A stretch of 64,000 nucleotides of DNA from Microbacterium sufflavum (GTDB taxonomy: Bacteria > Actinomycetota > Actinomycetes > Actinomycetales > Microbacteriaceae), in assembly GCF_023101165.1 (NCBI RefSeq), contig NZ_CP078076.1:3100001-3164000 (forward strand). The letters are read 5' to 3'. A program made the translations under genes and the position numbers. Position 1 is the first letter of the stretch. Each line of letters begins with the position of its first letter. Positions 8,215 to 16,600 of the stretch are shown here, piece by piece. The notes below the pieces were generated by a model. It was not told where the DNA came from. It did no database searches and saw only the letters and a list, made by a program, of their open reading frames with translations.

Positions 8215-8499
8215 TCACGTCGCCAGCAGCGGGGGGCGGTGCGGGATCGCGATCGGGCGCGTGGCCCGGCTCGCCCCCTGCATCCGCTCGACCTCTTCGA
8301 GGACCTCGAACGCGGTGCCGTAGCGGATCGCGAGCGGAAGGTCGCGCAGCCACGTCACCTCGACCTCGGTGTCGGCGAGCTCGTAGACGCAGGCGACGAC
8401 GTGGCGCGGGTCGTTCTGGGGATAGCGCAGGTCGTTGATCACCCACTCGGACGGTGTGATGCGGTGGAGCACGAAACGGGGATCGGGGATGTCGGACAT
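8215..8499 (-). CDS. Conserved hypothetical protein, 94 aa
   Basis: A small soluble protein without signal or TM segment. The N-terminal half (RITPSEWVINDLRYPQND then HVVACVYELADTEVEVTWL) looks like an antiparallel beta fold, followed by a helical FEVLEEVERMQG segment. I do not recognise a named family. The ATG at 8499 has GGAGG ten bases upstream. A TATAAG hexamer lies about 20 bases further up on the same strand (8528-8523) as a possible -10 without a clear -35. It may be transcribed independently of the Lrp operon, whose last stop is 91 bases upstream. Confidence 0.62.
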   Translation of the reverse strand: MSDIPDPRFVLHRITPSEWVINDLRYPQNDPRHVVACVYELADTEVEVTWLRDLPLAIRYGTAFEVLEEVERMQGASRATRPIAIPHRPPLLAT

Positions 8500-8590
8500 C
8501 TGGGGGCCCTCCAGGACTCTCTTATAAGGAGGGTGCGCCCTGCGGGCACGGAAGGGTAGGCCCTTGACACCTGACCGGCGAAGTGCAGGA

Positions 8591-9619
8591 CTAGGTGTCG
8601 AGCCCGCCCGCGGAGGCCACCTGCGCCCGCCACCACGGAGTCTCGATGAACCCGCGCTTCATGAACACGAGCTCCATCGCGGCGCTCCATCCGCGCACGC
8701 CCTTGAGGTGCGCGATCGTCCCGGTGAGGAAGTCGTGCAGGGTCTCGGTGCTCGGCAGGATGATCTCGCAGTACAGCGAGTTCTCTTCCAGCGCCGCGGC
8801 CAGGAACCGCACGGACACGTGCTGCGCGAGCGTCTGTGCCACCGAGGCGATGCGCGACGGCTCGACCCGCAGCATCAGCAGCGTCTCCGCGCTCATGCCC
8901 AGCGCCGACGCGGGCACCATCGTCACGGTCGTGAGGCAGCCGGCGCTGCGCATCCGCTCGTACCGGCGCCGCACGCTGCTCTCGTTCATGTCGAGCGCAT
9001 CGGCGATCGACTGGAACGACGCCCGTCCGTTGTAACGCAGTTCCGCGACGATCGCCCGGTCGGCGTCGTCGAAGTGCGTCGGGTCGCACGTGTTCGGTGC
9101 CGGCATGTACGACTTCGGGTCGCTGGCGGCCTCGGCGTGCGAGTCGTACAGCTGACGTCCCCAGTCGAAGCTCACCTTGTACGTGTGCACGACGAGGTCG
9201 CTGCGCCAGCGCTCCACGCCGGGGATGGCCTGCAGATCCGTGAGCACGTGCGCGTAGGTCGCCGAGTCCCCCGGGATGACGACCTCCGCGAACACGTCGA
9301 ACTTGCCGGTCACCAGGGTCACGAACCGCACGTACGGGGAGCCGATCAGCGCCTGCGCGACGCTCAGCTGCGACCCGGGGGTGCAGTTGATGCGCACGAA
9401 GAACGTCTCCACGTGCCCCTCGCTGCCCAGGGTCGGCACGATGCCCACGCTCACCACACCCTCGGCGAGCAGCTGCTGCCCGCGCCGGGTGACCGTCGAG
9501 ACGGACGCGCCGGCGAACTCGGCGATCGACGTCCAGCTCGCGCGTCCGTCCTGCTGAAGTGCGACGACGATCCTCCGGTCGAGATCGCTCACTTCTCTCG
9601 TCAGTGGAACGCTCGTCAT
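8591..9619 (-). CDS. Two-module Lrp/AsnC family transcriptional regulator
   Basis: A 342-residue regulator with two tandem Lrp/AsnC modules. The first starts with SDLDRRIVVALQQDGRAS and a winged HTH (TSIAEFAGASVSTVTRR), then a RAM-like ligand domain with the TGKFDVFAEV core. The second starts near residue 180 with FDDADRAIVAELRYNGRAS, HTH SIADALDMNESSVRRR, and a second ligand domain. Usual Lrp proteins have one module of about 150 residues, so this is the duplicated actinobacterial type. It is the last gene of a peptide import and hydrolysis operon and overlaps the preceding stop by four bases (ATGA), which fixes the start at 9619. It probably senses an amino acid or dipeptide and controls this operon. 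Confidence 0.88.
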   Translation of the reverse strand: MTSVPLTREVSDLDRRIVVALQQDGRASWTSIAEFAGASVSTVTRRGQQLLAEGVVSVGIVPTLGSEGHVETFFVRINCTPGSQLSVAQALIGSPYVRFVTLVTGKFDVFAEVVIPGDSATYAHVLTDLQAIPGVERWRSDLVVHTYKVSFDWGRQLYDSHAEAASDPKSYMPAPNTCDPTHFDDADRAIVAELRYNGRASFQSIADALDMNESSVRRRYERMRSAGCLTTVTMVPASALGMSAETLLMLRVEPSRIASVAQTLAQHVSVRFLAAALEENSLYCEIILPSTETLHDFLTGTIAHLKGVRGWSAAMELVFMKRGFIETPWWRAQVASAGGLDT

Positions 9620-10515
9620 CGGGTCGGCGGGTACACCCGGTGCAGGAACGTGCGCACCGCTTCCGTCCACGCCTCTGCCTCCTCGATCTGCGGGGAGTGC
9701 CCCGACTTCTCGAACACCACCATCTCGGAGTCCGGGATGAGATCGGCGATCGTCTGGCTACACGATACTGGCGTGATCCAGTCGGTCCGGCCCACGGTGA
9801 TGAGTGTCGGGACCGCGATCTCGGGCAGCCGCGGCTTCAGGTCGTAGTCCGGCAGGTTCACGGAGAAGGCGTAGTTGTGCGCCCGGTAGCGGTAGGGCGT
9901 CGCCTGCACCTTCCGCTCGACCGCCTCGCGGTCGTAGACGAAGTCGTACAGGGGCAGGATCTCCCGCCAGCAGTCCTTGAGGTCCTCGTCGTCGCGCACC
10001 TGCCCGAGGTCGATGCGGTCGAACTTCTCCATGTCGATGTCGACCCGGTCGGAGGCGAGGGCATTCTCGCGCGCGAGGTGCGCGTTGGAGTTGTCCGGGG
10101 AGGTGTCGCGCAGCACGAGCGCGGCCACGCGGTCGGGGTAGCGCAGCGCGTACTCCATGGTCATGAAGCCGCCGTAGGAGCCGCCGGCCATGACGATCTT
10201 CTCCGCGCCGATCCACTCGCGCAGACCGTCGATGTCGGCCGCCCACTGCTCGTGGCTGTAGGTGCCGTTCCCCTCGCTCTGGCCGCTGCCCCTGGCGTCG
10301 AACACGACCACCCGGTACTCGTCGGCGAGCCGGCCGAAGCTCGCGCGCGGCTCGGCACGCGACCCCAGCCCCGGGGCGCCGTGATGGGTGATGATGACGG
10401 GCGCGTCCTCGGGACCGAGCACCTCGACGGCCAGGTGGTTGCCGTTGATCTCGACCCACTGGTGGTCGCTCGTGGCGGCGGCGAACTCCGGGGAGACGTC
10501 GGGGGTGGATGTCAT
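9616..10515 (-). CDS. Alpha/beta hydrolase, prolyl aminopeptidase-like
   Basis: A 299-residue alpha/beta-hydrolase of the proline iminopeptidase (S33) type. Visible elements are the oxyanion HHGAPGLGSRAE segment (residues ~43-55), the FDARGSGQSEG stretch typical of prolyl aminopeptidases, the nucleophile elbow GGSYGG, a TVGRTDWIT segment with the catalytic Asp, and KSGHSPQIEE with the catalytic His. S33 peptidases release N-terminal proline from short peptides, which suits the dipeptide-transport operon. Esterase activity is the main alternative. The ATG at 10515 is preferred over a TTG six codons upstream because AGAGGA is correctly spaced before it. Confidence 0.83.
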   Translation of the reverse strand: MTSTPDVSPEFAAATSDHQWVEINGNHLAVEVLGPEDAPVIITHHGAPGLGSRAEPRASFGRLADEYRVVVFDARGSGQSEGNGTYSHEQWAADIDGLREWIGAEKIVMAGGSYGGFMTMEYALRYPDRVAALVLRDTSPDNSNAHLARENALASDRVDIDMEKFDRIDLGQVRDDEDLKDCWREILPLYDFVYDREAVERKVQATPYRYRAHNYAFSVNLPDYDLKPRLPEIAVPTLITVGRTDWITPVSCSQTIADLIPDSEMVVFEKSGHSPQIEEAEAWTEAVRTFLHRVYPPTR

Positions 10516-10540
10516 GTCGTCCTCTTTCTTCAACAGGCGT

Positions 10541-11719
10541 TCAGAGCGCGATGGTGCACTCGTCGAGGCTGCGCGGATAGGTGGTCAGGGGTTCGGCGCC
10601 GTCGGCGGTCACGAGCATGCTGTCGCTGATGCGGTACCCGGCGTGACCCGGCACGTAGATGCCCGGCTCGTTGGAGACGACCATGCCCGCCTCCAGGAGC
10701 GTGGCGTCGCCGTCCTCCAGCCACGGCGCCTCGTGCATCCCCAGACCGATGCCGTGCCCCTGGCGGTGCCGGATGAACTCGCCCAGCCCGGCGTCGCGGA
10801 TCACGTCGAGGCACAGCCGGTTCGCCTCGCGGCACTCCAGGCCCGCGCGGATGGTCTCGCGGCCCACGCGCTGGGCGTCGCGGATCGTGTCGTGGTAGCG
10901 GCGCTGCTCGGCCGTGGGCTCCCCGAGCACGAACGTGCGCTCGCCCTCGACGAAGCGGCCGCCCACGGCGCAGCCGAGCGAGAGCATGAAGGTGTCCCCC
11001 GCCCGGAGCCGGTTGACCGACGGCAGCCCGTGCGGGAACGCGGAGTTCGCGCCGGAGTACACCAGACCGCCCGCGAGCAGCGAGGCCACGACCACGTTGC
11101 GGTGCTCGGCATACATGACACGGGTGCCGGCGGAGGTCACGTGCCGCTCCAGCTCGGCCTCGGTGGGCAGCTCTCCGCCCGCCGCGACGGCCTCGCGCAC
11201 CAGTGCGACCCCGGCCTCCAGCATCAGGTCGGTGATGCGGGCGGCTTCGCGGTGCAGCACCACCTCCTCCGGGAACTTCAGGTATCGGGTGCGGGTGAGC
11301 AGGTCGGACGGCACGAGCTCGGCGTGCGGCATCGCGGCGCGGGCGGCGGCCAGGCGCTGATACGGCATCGTGGTCGCGAAACCGACCCTGCCGCGCGGCG
11401 ACACCGCGTCGGCGAGCACCTGGAACGGCGGGACGACCCCCGGGAACTCGAAGAACGCGACCAGCTCGGCGCGCGCGGACTGCGACTGCGCGTACTCGCG
11501 TTCCAGCTCGGGCAGCAGCATCACGACACGCCCTCCCGCCTCGACCCAGATCGCGACCGGCCGCTCGGACGGGTGGTGGAAGAAGCCGGTGAGGTACGCG
11601 ATGTCCTCGGGGTGGTCGGTCAGGAAGGCGTCGAAGCCCTCCTCCCCCATCCGCTCGCGGACACGCTGCTGCACGGTGTCGAAGAACTCCGGCGCGAGGC
11701 GCTGATCGAAGACGGTCAT
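10541..11719 (-). CDS. M24 (creatinase/prolidase fold) hydrolase with degenerate metal site
   Basis: A 392-residue protein with the creatinase N-terminal domain (about 15-150) and the pita-bread C-terminal domain of M24 enzymes. Aligned with PepP-type aminopeptidases, the five metal ligands are not all present. The first Asp is Ser (FMLSLGC), the second is Glu (VEGERTF), His is kept (RQGHGIGLGMHE), one Glu is kept (NEPGIY), and the last Glu is Ser (YRISDS). A normal di-metal prolidase site is therefore unlikely. Metal-free relatives include creatinase, and ectoine hydrolases belong to the same superfamily, so a non-peptide C-N hydrolase is possible. The operon context (dipeptide transporter, M19 peptidase, prolyl aminopeptidase-like enzyme) points to peptides. 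The ATG is preceded by AGGAG. Confidence 0.83.
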   Translation of the reverse strand: MTVFDQRLAPEFFDTVQQRVRERMGEEGFDAFLTDHPEDIAYLTGFFHHPSERPVAIWVEAGGRVVMLLPELEREYAQSQSARAELVAFFEFPGVVPPFQVLADAVSPRGRVGFATTMPYQRLAAARAAMPHAELVPSDLLTRTRYLKFPEEVVLHREAARITDLMLEAGVALVREAVAAGGELPTEAELERHVTSAGTRVMYAEHRNVVVASLLAGGLVYSGANSAFPHGLPSVNRLRAGDTFMLSLGCAVGGRFVEGERTFVLGEPTAEQRRYHDTIRDAQRVGRETIRAGLECREANRLCLDVIRDAGLGEFIRHRQGHGIGLGMHEAPWLEDGDATLLEAGMVVSNEPGIYVPGHAGYRISDSMLVTADGAEPLTTYPRSLDECTIAL

Positions 11720-11728
11720 GCGGTGCTC

Positions 11729-12628
11729 CTAGCGGGACAGGTGGCGCGGGTTGCGCGCGTCGTTGTAGGCGATGGACAGGAGGGTGGCCGACAGCACCAG
11801 GATCAGGATCGCGATGGAGGGGAACAGCGTCAGCCACCACGCGCTCACCATGGCGCCCGCCTGCTGTGCCTCGTACAGGATGCGGCCCCACGACCATGTG
11901 GTCGGGTCGCCCAGTCCGAGGAACGCCAGCCCCGCGGCCGACAGCACCGCCCGCGACGCGGTCACCACGACCGAGACCACGACCACCGGGGTCACCGCGG
12001 GCAGCACGTGCCGCGTGATGATCCACAGCGGAGAGGTCGTCATCAACCGGGACGCGTCGACGTACGGCAGCCCGACGACCGTGAGCGCCTGGGAGCGGAC
12101 GAGTCGGGTGACCTCGGGCCACGAGAACGCCGCGACCACGAAGATGATCGTCGAGGTGCTCGGCCCCACGAGCGCCGCGATCAGGATCATCAGCGGCAGC
12201 ACGGGCAGCGACAGGGTCATGTCGACGATCACGCTGATGATGCTGTCGAGCTTGCGGAAGTAGGCCCCGATCACCGCGATGATCGTGCCGAAGACGATCG
12301 CGATCACCGAGGCGGCCACGGCGACCAGCACGCTCTGCTGCGTGCCCCAGATGACCTCGGAGAACACGTCGCGGCCGAGCGCGTCGGTGCCGAACCAGTG
12401 GTCCCCGCTCGGCGGGCGCAGCACGTCGGGCCCGTAGCTCGCCGGGTACGGGGCGATCAGGGGCGCCGCGAGGGCGACGATCACGAGCAGGATCAGCAGG
12501 CCGAGCGAGATCATGCCGAGCGGGTCGCGGCGGAAGGCGCGCCAGGTGTGCGCGCTGGCCCGCTCGCTGCCGGCCGCGGTCGGTTCGCTGGGGACGAGGT
12601 TCTCGGTGGAGGGCAGCGGAGCGGTCAT
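11729..12628 (-). CDS. Peptide ABC transporter permease, DppC/OppC type
   Basis: A 299-residue inner-membrane permease. A soluble N-terminus with the typical AFRRDPLGM segment precedes TM1 (about 38-60). A periplasmic HWFGTDALGRDVFSEVIWG stretch follows, which is diagnostic for DppC/OppC proteins, then five further TM segments. The EAA-like loop lies around YVDASRLMTTSPLWII. It pairs with the DppB-type permease upstream, whose stop it overlaps by four bases (ATGA at 12628). The long in-frame extension upstream is antisense-like and lacks homology, so this start is firm. The ATPase partner is encoded divergently at 16.6-18.3 kb. Confidence 0.9.
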   Translation of the reverse strand: MTAPLPSTENLVPSEPTAAGSERASAHTWRAFRRDPLGMISLGLLILLVIVALAAPLIAPYPASYGPDVLRPPSGDHWFGTDALGRDVFSEVIWGTQQSVLVAVAASVIAIVFGTIIAVIGAYFRKLDSIISVIVDMTLSLPVLPLMILIAALVGPSTSTIIFVVAAFSWPEVTRLVRSQALTVVGLPYVDASRLMTTSPLWIITRHVLPAVTPVVVVSVVVTASRAVLSAAGLAFLGLGDPTTWSWGRILYEAQQAGAMVSAWWLTLFPSIAILILVLSATLLSIAYNDARNPRHLSR

Positions 12629-13587
12629 GCGGTCTTCACTCTCGGGTCCAGGTAGCCGTAGATGATGTCGGTGACCGTGTTGGCCACGACCACGGTGATG
12701 GCGAGCATGAGGAATGCGCCCTGCAGCACCGGGAAGTCGAGCTGCGTGACGGCCTCGTAGATGCCGCGGCCGATGCCCGGGTAGGCGAAGACGGTCTCGG
12801 TGAGCACCGCCCCGCCGACGAGGAACCCGAGCTGGAGCCCGATCAGCGTCGTGGTCGGCAGCAGCGCGTTGCGCAGCGCGTGCTTCCACAGGATGCGGCG
12901 GCGGCGGAGGCCGTTCGCCTTCGCGAGCAGGATGTAGTCCTCGCCGAGCGTCTCGATGAGGGTGGAGCGCATGGTCAGCACGTAGGAGCCGACCTGGATG
13001 AGCATGAGCGACACCGCCGGGAGCACGAGGTGCTGCGCGACGCTGAGGTACCACTCGAAGCCGTAGGTGTTGTTGGTGTAGGCGCCGCCGATGGGGAACC
13101 AGCCGAGGTTGAGCCCGAACACGAACAGCAGCAGGATCGCGACGCTCGGCACGAACAGCGACTGCCCGGTCACGCCGAGCACCTGCACGGCCCTGTCGAT
13201 GAAGCGACCCCGGTGCGAGGCGGCCGCGACGCCGAGCGGCACCCCGATCAGGATCGTGAGGACGAGCGCGGTGATGGTCAGCAGCAGCGTCCACGGCAGC
13301 CGCTGCAGCAGCACGTCGGTCACCGGGATGGACTGCGTGAAGGAGATGCCGAGGTTGCCCTGCAGCAGCTGCCACATGTACAGGCCGTACTGCACGATCA
13401 GCGGCTGATCGAGGCCGTACTGCTCGAGGATGGTCGCCCGGATGTCCTCCGTCATGTTCGGACTCGCCAGCGCAAGGGCCGGATCGCCGGGCAGCAGACG
13501 CAGGAGCAGGAACGTCACGGTCACGGCGAACCAGATCGTGAGCAGACCTCGACCTGCGCGACGGAGAATGAACGATGCTCGGGACAC
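12625..13587 (-). CDS. Peptide ABC transporter permease, DppB/OppB type
   Basis: A 320-residue permease with the DppB/OppB pattern: an N-terminal TM (ILRRAGRGLLTIWFAV), a LRLLPGDPALAL motif near 28-40, a long periplasmic loop, and TVETVFAYPG-like and LDFPVLQG segments near the C-terminus (here LTETVFAYPGIGRG). It ends in GYLDPRVK, as family members do. The GTG at 13587 has AGGAAGG eight bases upstream. Together with the binding protein (32 bases upstream) and the coupled DppC protein it forms the membrane part of the first peptide importer. Confidence 0.9.
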   Translation of the reverse strand: MSRASFILRRAGRGLLTIWFAVTVTFLLLRLLPGDPALALASPNMTEDIRATILEQYGLDQPLIVQYGLYMWQLLQGNLGISFTQSIPVTDVLLQRLPWTLLLTITALVLTILIGVPLGVAAASHRGRFIDRAVQVLGVTGQSLFVPSVAILLLFVFGLNLGWFPIGGAYTNNTYGFEWYLSVAQHLVLPAVSLMLIQVGSYVLTMRSTLIETLGEDYILLAKANGLRRRRILWKHALRNALLPTTTLIGLQLGFLVGGAVLTETVFAYPGIGRGIYEAVTQLDFPVLQGAFLMLAITVVVANTVTDIIYGYLDPRVKTA

Positions 13588-13619
13588 CCGGGCGACCTTC
13601 CTCGAGAGTGGGGGTTTTC

Positions 13620-15239
13620 TTACTCGACCGGGTGCGCGCTCGCGAGCGAGAGCGGGTTCACGATCGACAGCAGTTCGCTCGGCTTGGAGATGAAGCCGGA
13701 CCATTCGTCGCTCGCGGCGAAGAACAGGTTCTGCGTGTACATGATGTTGTCGTAGACCTGCTCGTGCACGATCTTGTTCGCCTTGCGCATGATCTCGATC
13801 TTGTCGTCCTCGTCGAACGTGACCATGCCCTCCTCGATCAGCGCGTTCAGCTCGGGGTCGTCGACGTGGGTGTAGTTGATCGCGCCGCCGGGCAGGTACG
13901 ACAGGGCGAAGTTCGTCACCGGGTCGTCCATGATGGCGAAGTTGCCGGCGTAGATGTCGTAGTCGCCCTCGTTGGTCATGGAGAGATAGGTGTTGCGCTC
14001 CGTGCCCTGCAGCTCGATCGTGATGCCGGCCTCGGCCGCGCTGTCCTTCACCATCTGCGCCCACTGGCTGGTCACGCTGTCCTGCAGCGAGTAGATCAGG
14101 CGGAACGAGACGGGGAACATGCCGTCGGCGTCCGCCGTGTAGCCGGCGTCTTCCATGAGCTCGCGCGACTTCTCCGGGTCGAACTCGTACTCGGTGACGG
14201 AGTCGTCGTAGTACTTCGCGAGCACCGGCATCAGGGCGCTGGAACCCGTGGAGACGGCCTGCCCCTGCAGGACGACCGTGCGGATGGCCTCGTAGTCCAC
14301 CGCGTGGGCGAGCGCCTGACGAACCTCGGTCTTCGCGAGGTCGGGCTTCTCCATGTTGTAGACGAGGTGCGCGTAGCCGAGACCGGCGGCCTCGATCACC
14401 TGCAGTCCGTCGGTGCCCTTCAGCTGCTCGACCTGCGCGGGCGGGAGGGCATTGGCGATCACGTCGATCTCGCCGCTCTGCAGCGCCAGGATCTCGGTGT
14501 TCACGTCGGGGTACACGCGGTACACGACCTCGGCGGGTCCCGGGACGCCGCCGTCGACCAGCGGGTAGTCCTCCACGCGCTCGAGCGTGTAGTGCTGGCC
14601 GACCTGGAAGTCGGTCATGATGAACGGGCCCATGCCCACCCAGCCGCCGTCGCTGCCGTCGTTCGCGAACTCCGCGATCGATCCCTTCGGCTCGAACACG
14701 TGCTGCGGCACGACGACACCCCAGAAGCCGATCTCGTCGATGATCGACGAGTCGGGCTGCGTGAGCGTCAGCTCGACCCGGGTGTCGCTCACCGCGGTCG
14801 CGGTGTCGAGGTTGCCCAGCTGCCCGTAGAACGTGCCGGGCGCCTGGTCGCGCTTGACCGCGTTCAGCGTCCACGCGACGTCCTCCGCCGTGAGCGGCTC
14901 GCCGTCGCTCCAGGTCAGGTCGTCGCGGATCTCGTAGAACCCGGTGGTGTCGTCGACGTAGCCCCACTCGGTGGCGACGTGCGCCTCCTTGGTCCCGTCG
15001 TCGCTGATGCTCAGCAGGTGCGGGTACATCAGGTTGGTGACCCACGAGTCCGTGCGGCTGTTGCCGAGCACGGGGTTGAAGTTCACGACGTCGGTCGTCG
15101 TACCGATGCTGAGCGTCTCATCGCTCGGCCCGGTCGCGGCGGAAGACTCCCCCGGCTCGGGTGCCGTGGGGGCGCACGCGGCGAGGCCGACGGCGAGGAC
15201 CGCGGCCGCACCGAGTGCGAGGAACGTGTTGTGCTTCAT
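13620..15239 (-). CDS. Peptide ABC transporter substrate-binding lipoprotein (SBP_bac_5)
   Basis: A 539-residue extracytoplasmic binding protein of the DppA/OppA family. The signal peptide ends in a good lipobox, GLAAC (Cys near residue 22), so it should be anchored as a lipoprotein. The mature part shows the family pattern VVNFNPVLGNSRT, DLTWSDGEPLTAEDVAWTL near 110-130, and PLVDGG/GPAEVVYRVYPDVN further on. The ATG overlaps the M19 stop by one base (TGATG), coupling the dipeptidase to the binding protein. Ligand specificity is not predictable; di- or short peptides are likely from context. Confidence 0.92.
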   Translation of the reverse strand: MKHNTFLALGAAAVLAVGLAACAPTAPEPGESSAATGPSDETLSIGTTTDVVNFNPVLGNSRTDSWVTNLMYPHLLSISDDGTKEAHVATEWGYVDDTTGFYEIRDDLTWSDGEPLTAEDVAWTLNAVKRDQAPGTFYGQLGNLDTATAVSDTRVELTLTQPDSSIIDEIGFWGVVVPQHVFEPKGSIAEFANDGSDGGWVGMGPFIMTDFQVGQHYTLERVEDYPLVDGGVPGPAEVVYRVYPDVNTEILALQSGEIDVIANALPPAQVEQLKGTDGLQVIEAAGLGYAHLVYNMEKPDLAKTEVRQALAHAVDYEAIRTVVLQGQAVSTGSSALMPVLAKYYDDSVTEYEFDPEKSRELMEDAGYTADADGMFPVSFRLIYSLQDSVTSQWAQMVKDSAAEAGITIELQGTERNTYLSMTNEGDYDIYAGNFAIMDDPVTNFALSYLPGGAINYTHVDDPELNALIEEGMVTFDEDDKIEIMRKANKIVHEQVYDNIMYTQNLFFAASDEWSGFISKPSELLSIVNPLSLASAHPVE

Positions 15240-16444
15240 CAGACCCAGACCTCCTCGAGGACGCGCATGGTGTTGCCGCCGACGACCGCGCGGATCTCGT
15301 CGTCGGAGTAGTCGTGCTTCACGAGCCAGCCGATGATGTTGTAGAAGGCCTCGGCGGGGTTCTCGATGCCGTCGACGTACGGCTGCTTCTCGTAGTCGAC
15401 GTTGGCGTGCGCCTGACCCAGCGACAGGTTCGAGGAGAACGCGTCGTGCAGGCCCACGTGGTCGCCGAACAGCGTGTCGGGTCCGAAGCTCACGTGCTCC
15501 AGGCCGACCAGGTCGACGCAGTACTGGAAGTGGTCCATGACCGACTCCAGCGAGTGCTTCGGGTGCTGGGGCGAGATGGTGGTGTGCGGTGCGGCCTCGA
15601 TGCCGATGACCCCGCCGCGCTTGGCGCACTCGATGATCGTCTCGTCCGTCTTCATGCGGTTCGTCGGCCACAGTCCGCGGGCGCCCGCGTGGGTGATGAA
15701 GACCGGCTTGGTGGAGTGGGCGATCACGTCGAGGCACGTCTGGTCGCCCGAGTGCGAGATGTCGATCGCGATGCCGAGCTTGTTCATCCGCTCCACGGCG
15801 CGCTCGCCGAAGTAGGTGAGTCCGCCGTCGCCGCGCTCCTTGAGGCCGCCGCCGAGCAAGTTCGCCTCGGAGTAGGCGATGCCCATCTGGCGGACGCCGA
15901 AGCCGTACAGCACATCGAGCCGGTCGACCTCGTTCTCGATCATGGTCGCGGCCTCGAGCGCGAAGATGTGCGCGACGCGGCCGGTCTCCGCGGCGTACCG
16001 GATGTCCTTGATCGACTCGGCCTTGATCACGAAGTCCTGGTGCGCGAGGTCGGCCATGCGCACGCCGAGGTCGAACAGCACGTCCTGGTACTTCCACCCG
16101 GCGTCGCTGGAGATGCAGCAGGTGCCGTCCATGCCGTTGTCGAACACCGCGGTCAGACCGGAGCGGGCGAGGCCCTGGTAGCCGGTGGGTTCGCGGCCCT
16201 GGCGGATGTGGTCGCGCAGCTCGCCCATGTCTTCGGGGAAGACCTGCACGTGCTCGTGCAGCGAGATCACGGTCTCTTCGCGGAGGAGGCGCTCGGTGCG
16301 CTCCTTCTGCGCGTCGCTGAGGCCGAGGTCGTACGCCGGCACGCGGCCGATCTGCTTGGCGTAGCGGAACTCGCGGTAGTCCTTGCCGGCTTCCAGGTAG
16401 TCGTACGCGGTGTAGCCGGTGTAGCGGTCTGCTTGTTCGAGCAC
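15239..16444 (-). CDS. Membrane dipeptidase family (M19) hydrolase, variant metal site
   Basis: A 401-residue M19 enzyme, first gene of the minus-strand peptide operon. Conserved elements are FALEAATMI (bridging Glu), DISHSG (His), ITHAGAR (His) and FGPDTLFGD (Asp). The N-terminal motif, normally DxHxD, is SLHEHV at 61-66: the first His is kept, but the position of the second metal-binding Asp is His. The extra 55 N-terminal residues and this variant set it apart from the canonical M19 protein at 42.8-43.9 kb. M19 enzymes hydrolyse dipeptides, often with a C-terminal D-residue. No signal peptide is visible, so it is probably cytoplasmic and acts on imported dipeptides. Confidence 0.85.
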   Translation of the reverse strand: MLEQADRYTGYTAYDYLEAGKDYREFRYAKQIGRVPAYDLGLSDAQKERTERLLREETVISLHEHVQVFPEDMGELRDHIRQGREPTGYQGLARSGLTAVFDNGMDGTCCISSDAGWKYQDVLFDLGVRMADLAHQDFVIKAESIKDIRYAAETGRVAHIFALEAATMIENEVDRLDVLYGFGVRQMGIAYSEANLLGGGLKERGDGGLTYFGERAVERMNKLGIAIDISHSGDQTCLDVIAHSTKPVFITHAGARGLWPTNRMKTDETIIECAKRGGVIGIEAAPHTTISPQHPKHSLESVMDHFQYCVDLVGLEHVSFGPDTLFGDHVGLHDAFSSNLSLGQAHANVDYEKQPYVDGIENPAEAFYNIIGWLVKHDYSDDEIRAVVGGNTMRVLEEVWV

Positions 16445-16507
16445 GGATGCGCTCCTTCGGGTCGATACGAGGGTGGCCTCCCGTTCGTCGAGCGGGAGAT
16501 TTCCTCG

Positions 16508-16536
16508 AATCTCGACGATTCCGGCGCGAAAGTCAA
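16508..16536 (-). promoter_or_regulatory. Candidate promoter of the first peptide operon
   Basis: On the minus strand TTGACT (16536-16531) and GAGATT (16513-16508) are spaced by 17 bases, about 65 bases before the M19 start at 16444. The -35 is near consensus; the -10 is weak. Confidence 0.45.
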
Positions 16537-16561
16537 CTGTTGTGATGATTTTCGGCCGAGG

Positions 16562-16579
16562 TGTTTCCTGTTCGAAACA
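16562..16579. promoter_or_regulatory. Inverted repeat in the divergent peptide-operon spacer
   Basis: TGTTTC (16562-16567) and GAAACA (16574-16579) form a 6-6-6 inverted repeat with TTCGAA at its right centre. It lies in the 156-base gap between the divergent M19 operon and the ATPase gene, 22 bases before the latter. Position and symmetry fit an operator, perhaps for the Lrp-type regulator of the operon, but no such link is shown. Confidence 0.4.
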
Positions 16580-16600
16580 ATTCAGCGCCAGGATGCTGGC

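Noticed and set aside
8564..8569. Perfect TTGACA on the plus strand
   Set aside because: It points into the 3' end of the Lrp gene, has no -10 at 16-18 bases and no gene downstream on that strand.
10388..12655. 755-residue plus-strand open frame
   Set aside because: Low-complexity His/Arg/Asp composition typical of antisense frames in high-GC DNA; opposite the M24 and permease genes.
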